Shown: positions 63,959 to 64,000 of the stretch, in pieces
How the letters are laid out: every line of letters starts with the position of its first letter
How positions within the stretch are numbered: the first letter of the stretch is position 1
NCBI GenBank assembly: GCA_017305665.1
Contig: JAFKKH010000008.1
Coordinates: 1 to 64,000 of the forward strand
Direction of reading: 5' to 3'
Source: Hyphomicrobiales bacterium
GTDB lineage: Bacteria; Pseudomonadota; Alphaproteobacteria; Rhizobiales; Xanthobacteraceae
DNA length: 64,000 nt
Program-made: the position numbers and the translations under genes
Notes under the pieces: model-generated
What the model saw: the letters and a program-made list of their open reading frames with translations, nothing else
The model's database searches: none
Told to the model about the DNA's origin: nothing

Positions 63959-64000
63959 GTGGCCTCCTCCTCGGACTTGTTCTCGTCAGACTTGGGAACT
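63955..64000 (-). CDS. C-terminal end of an upstream gene, cut by the window
   Basis: The minus-strand frame reads VPKSDENKSEEEAT and then TGA (63957-63955), overlapping the desaturase ATG as ATGA. The acidic, Lys/Glu-rich tail and coupled overlap suggest a real gene continuing beyond the window. Only 14 residues are visible, so no identity is possible. Confidence 0.4.
   Translation of the reverse strand, partial: VPKSDENKSEEEAT

Noticed and set aside
1-64000. tRNA, rRNA, CRISPR array, prophage or integrative element
   Set aside because: I found no cloverleaf-like tRNA sequence, repeat-spacer array, integrase, phage structural gene or transposase in the window.

Overview
The window is GC-rich, gene-dense chromosomal DNA of an alphaproteobacterium, most likely of the Bradyrhizobium / Rhodopseudomonas / Afipia / Nitrobacter group. 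The support is the housekeeping gene order (aspS-rnd, ppk-ppx next to hdaA and purM-purN, ndk-TerC, holC-pepA facing lptF-lptG-lptD-surA-pdxA-rsmA, and gmk-yicC-mltG-fabF-acpP-fabG-fabD), the many small Rhizobiales-type proteins, and an intergenic palindromic repeat at 27654-27753 of a kind I recall from Bradyrhizobium genomes. I see no tRNA, rRNA, CRISPR array, transposase or prophage. This is a species-level judgement from memory of gene order, not from a search.

Bases 1-22100 are the more variable part. They carry a sorbosone-dehydrogenase-like beta-propeller protein, a ROK kinase, an FMN reductase, a YghU-type glutathione transferase, 3-hydroxybutyryl-CoA dehydrogenase, a PsiF protein, an unusual block at 7.3-10.0 kb (two GrlR-like proteins around an SDR and a lone fabA, with two related long inverted repeats in front of the SDR), a DUF2161 nuclease-fold protein, a GNAT enzyme, a thioesterase, a BtuF-like protein, an M20 deacylase, several tiny secreted or membrane proteins, CreA, an L,D-transpeptidase, a frameshifted double-glycine leader peptide gene, a polysaccharide deacetylase, a DHFR-like protein and DoxX.

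Bases 22100-43150 are core metabolism and information genes: malic enzyme, AspRS, RNase D, a lone Rieske protein, the polyphosphate pair ppk-ppx, a LysR/acyl-CoA dehydrogenase divergent pair with a clear LysR box, HdaA, a CDP-alcohol phosphatidyltransferase, purM-purN, a cold-shock protein, TerC, Ndk and an ABC-F ATPase. Bases 43150-56200 hold an envelope block: a lipoprotein, the DNA polymerase III chi subunit with leucyl aminopeptidase, then an LPS-export and outer-membrane operon (lptF-lptG-lptD-surA-like-pdxA-rsmA) followed by an alcohol dehydrogenase. Bases 56200-64000, all on the minus strand, run from a fatty-acid desaturase through fabD-fabG-acpP-fabF to mltG, yicC and gmk.

The observations most worth a second look are: (1) the 2-nt slip inside an (AC)3 run that breaks a bacteriocin-like GG-leader peptide at 19550-19782; (2) the GrlR / inverted-repeat / SDR / orphan-fabA block; (3) an L,D-transpeptidase whose C-terminal part looks like a second, catalytically empty YkuD half; (4) a lipobox sitting out of frame at the start of the sorbosone dehydrogenase; (5) a lone Rieske protein whose cluster-binding region looks beta/gamma-proteobacterial; and (6) a 57-residue NepR-like peptide away from phyR/ecfG. 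I found no clear new multi-gene defence or biosynthetic system.
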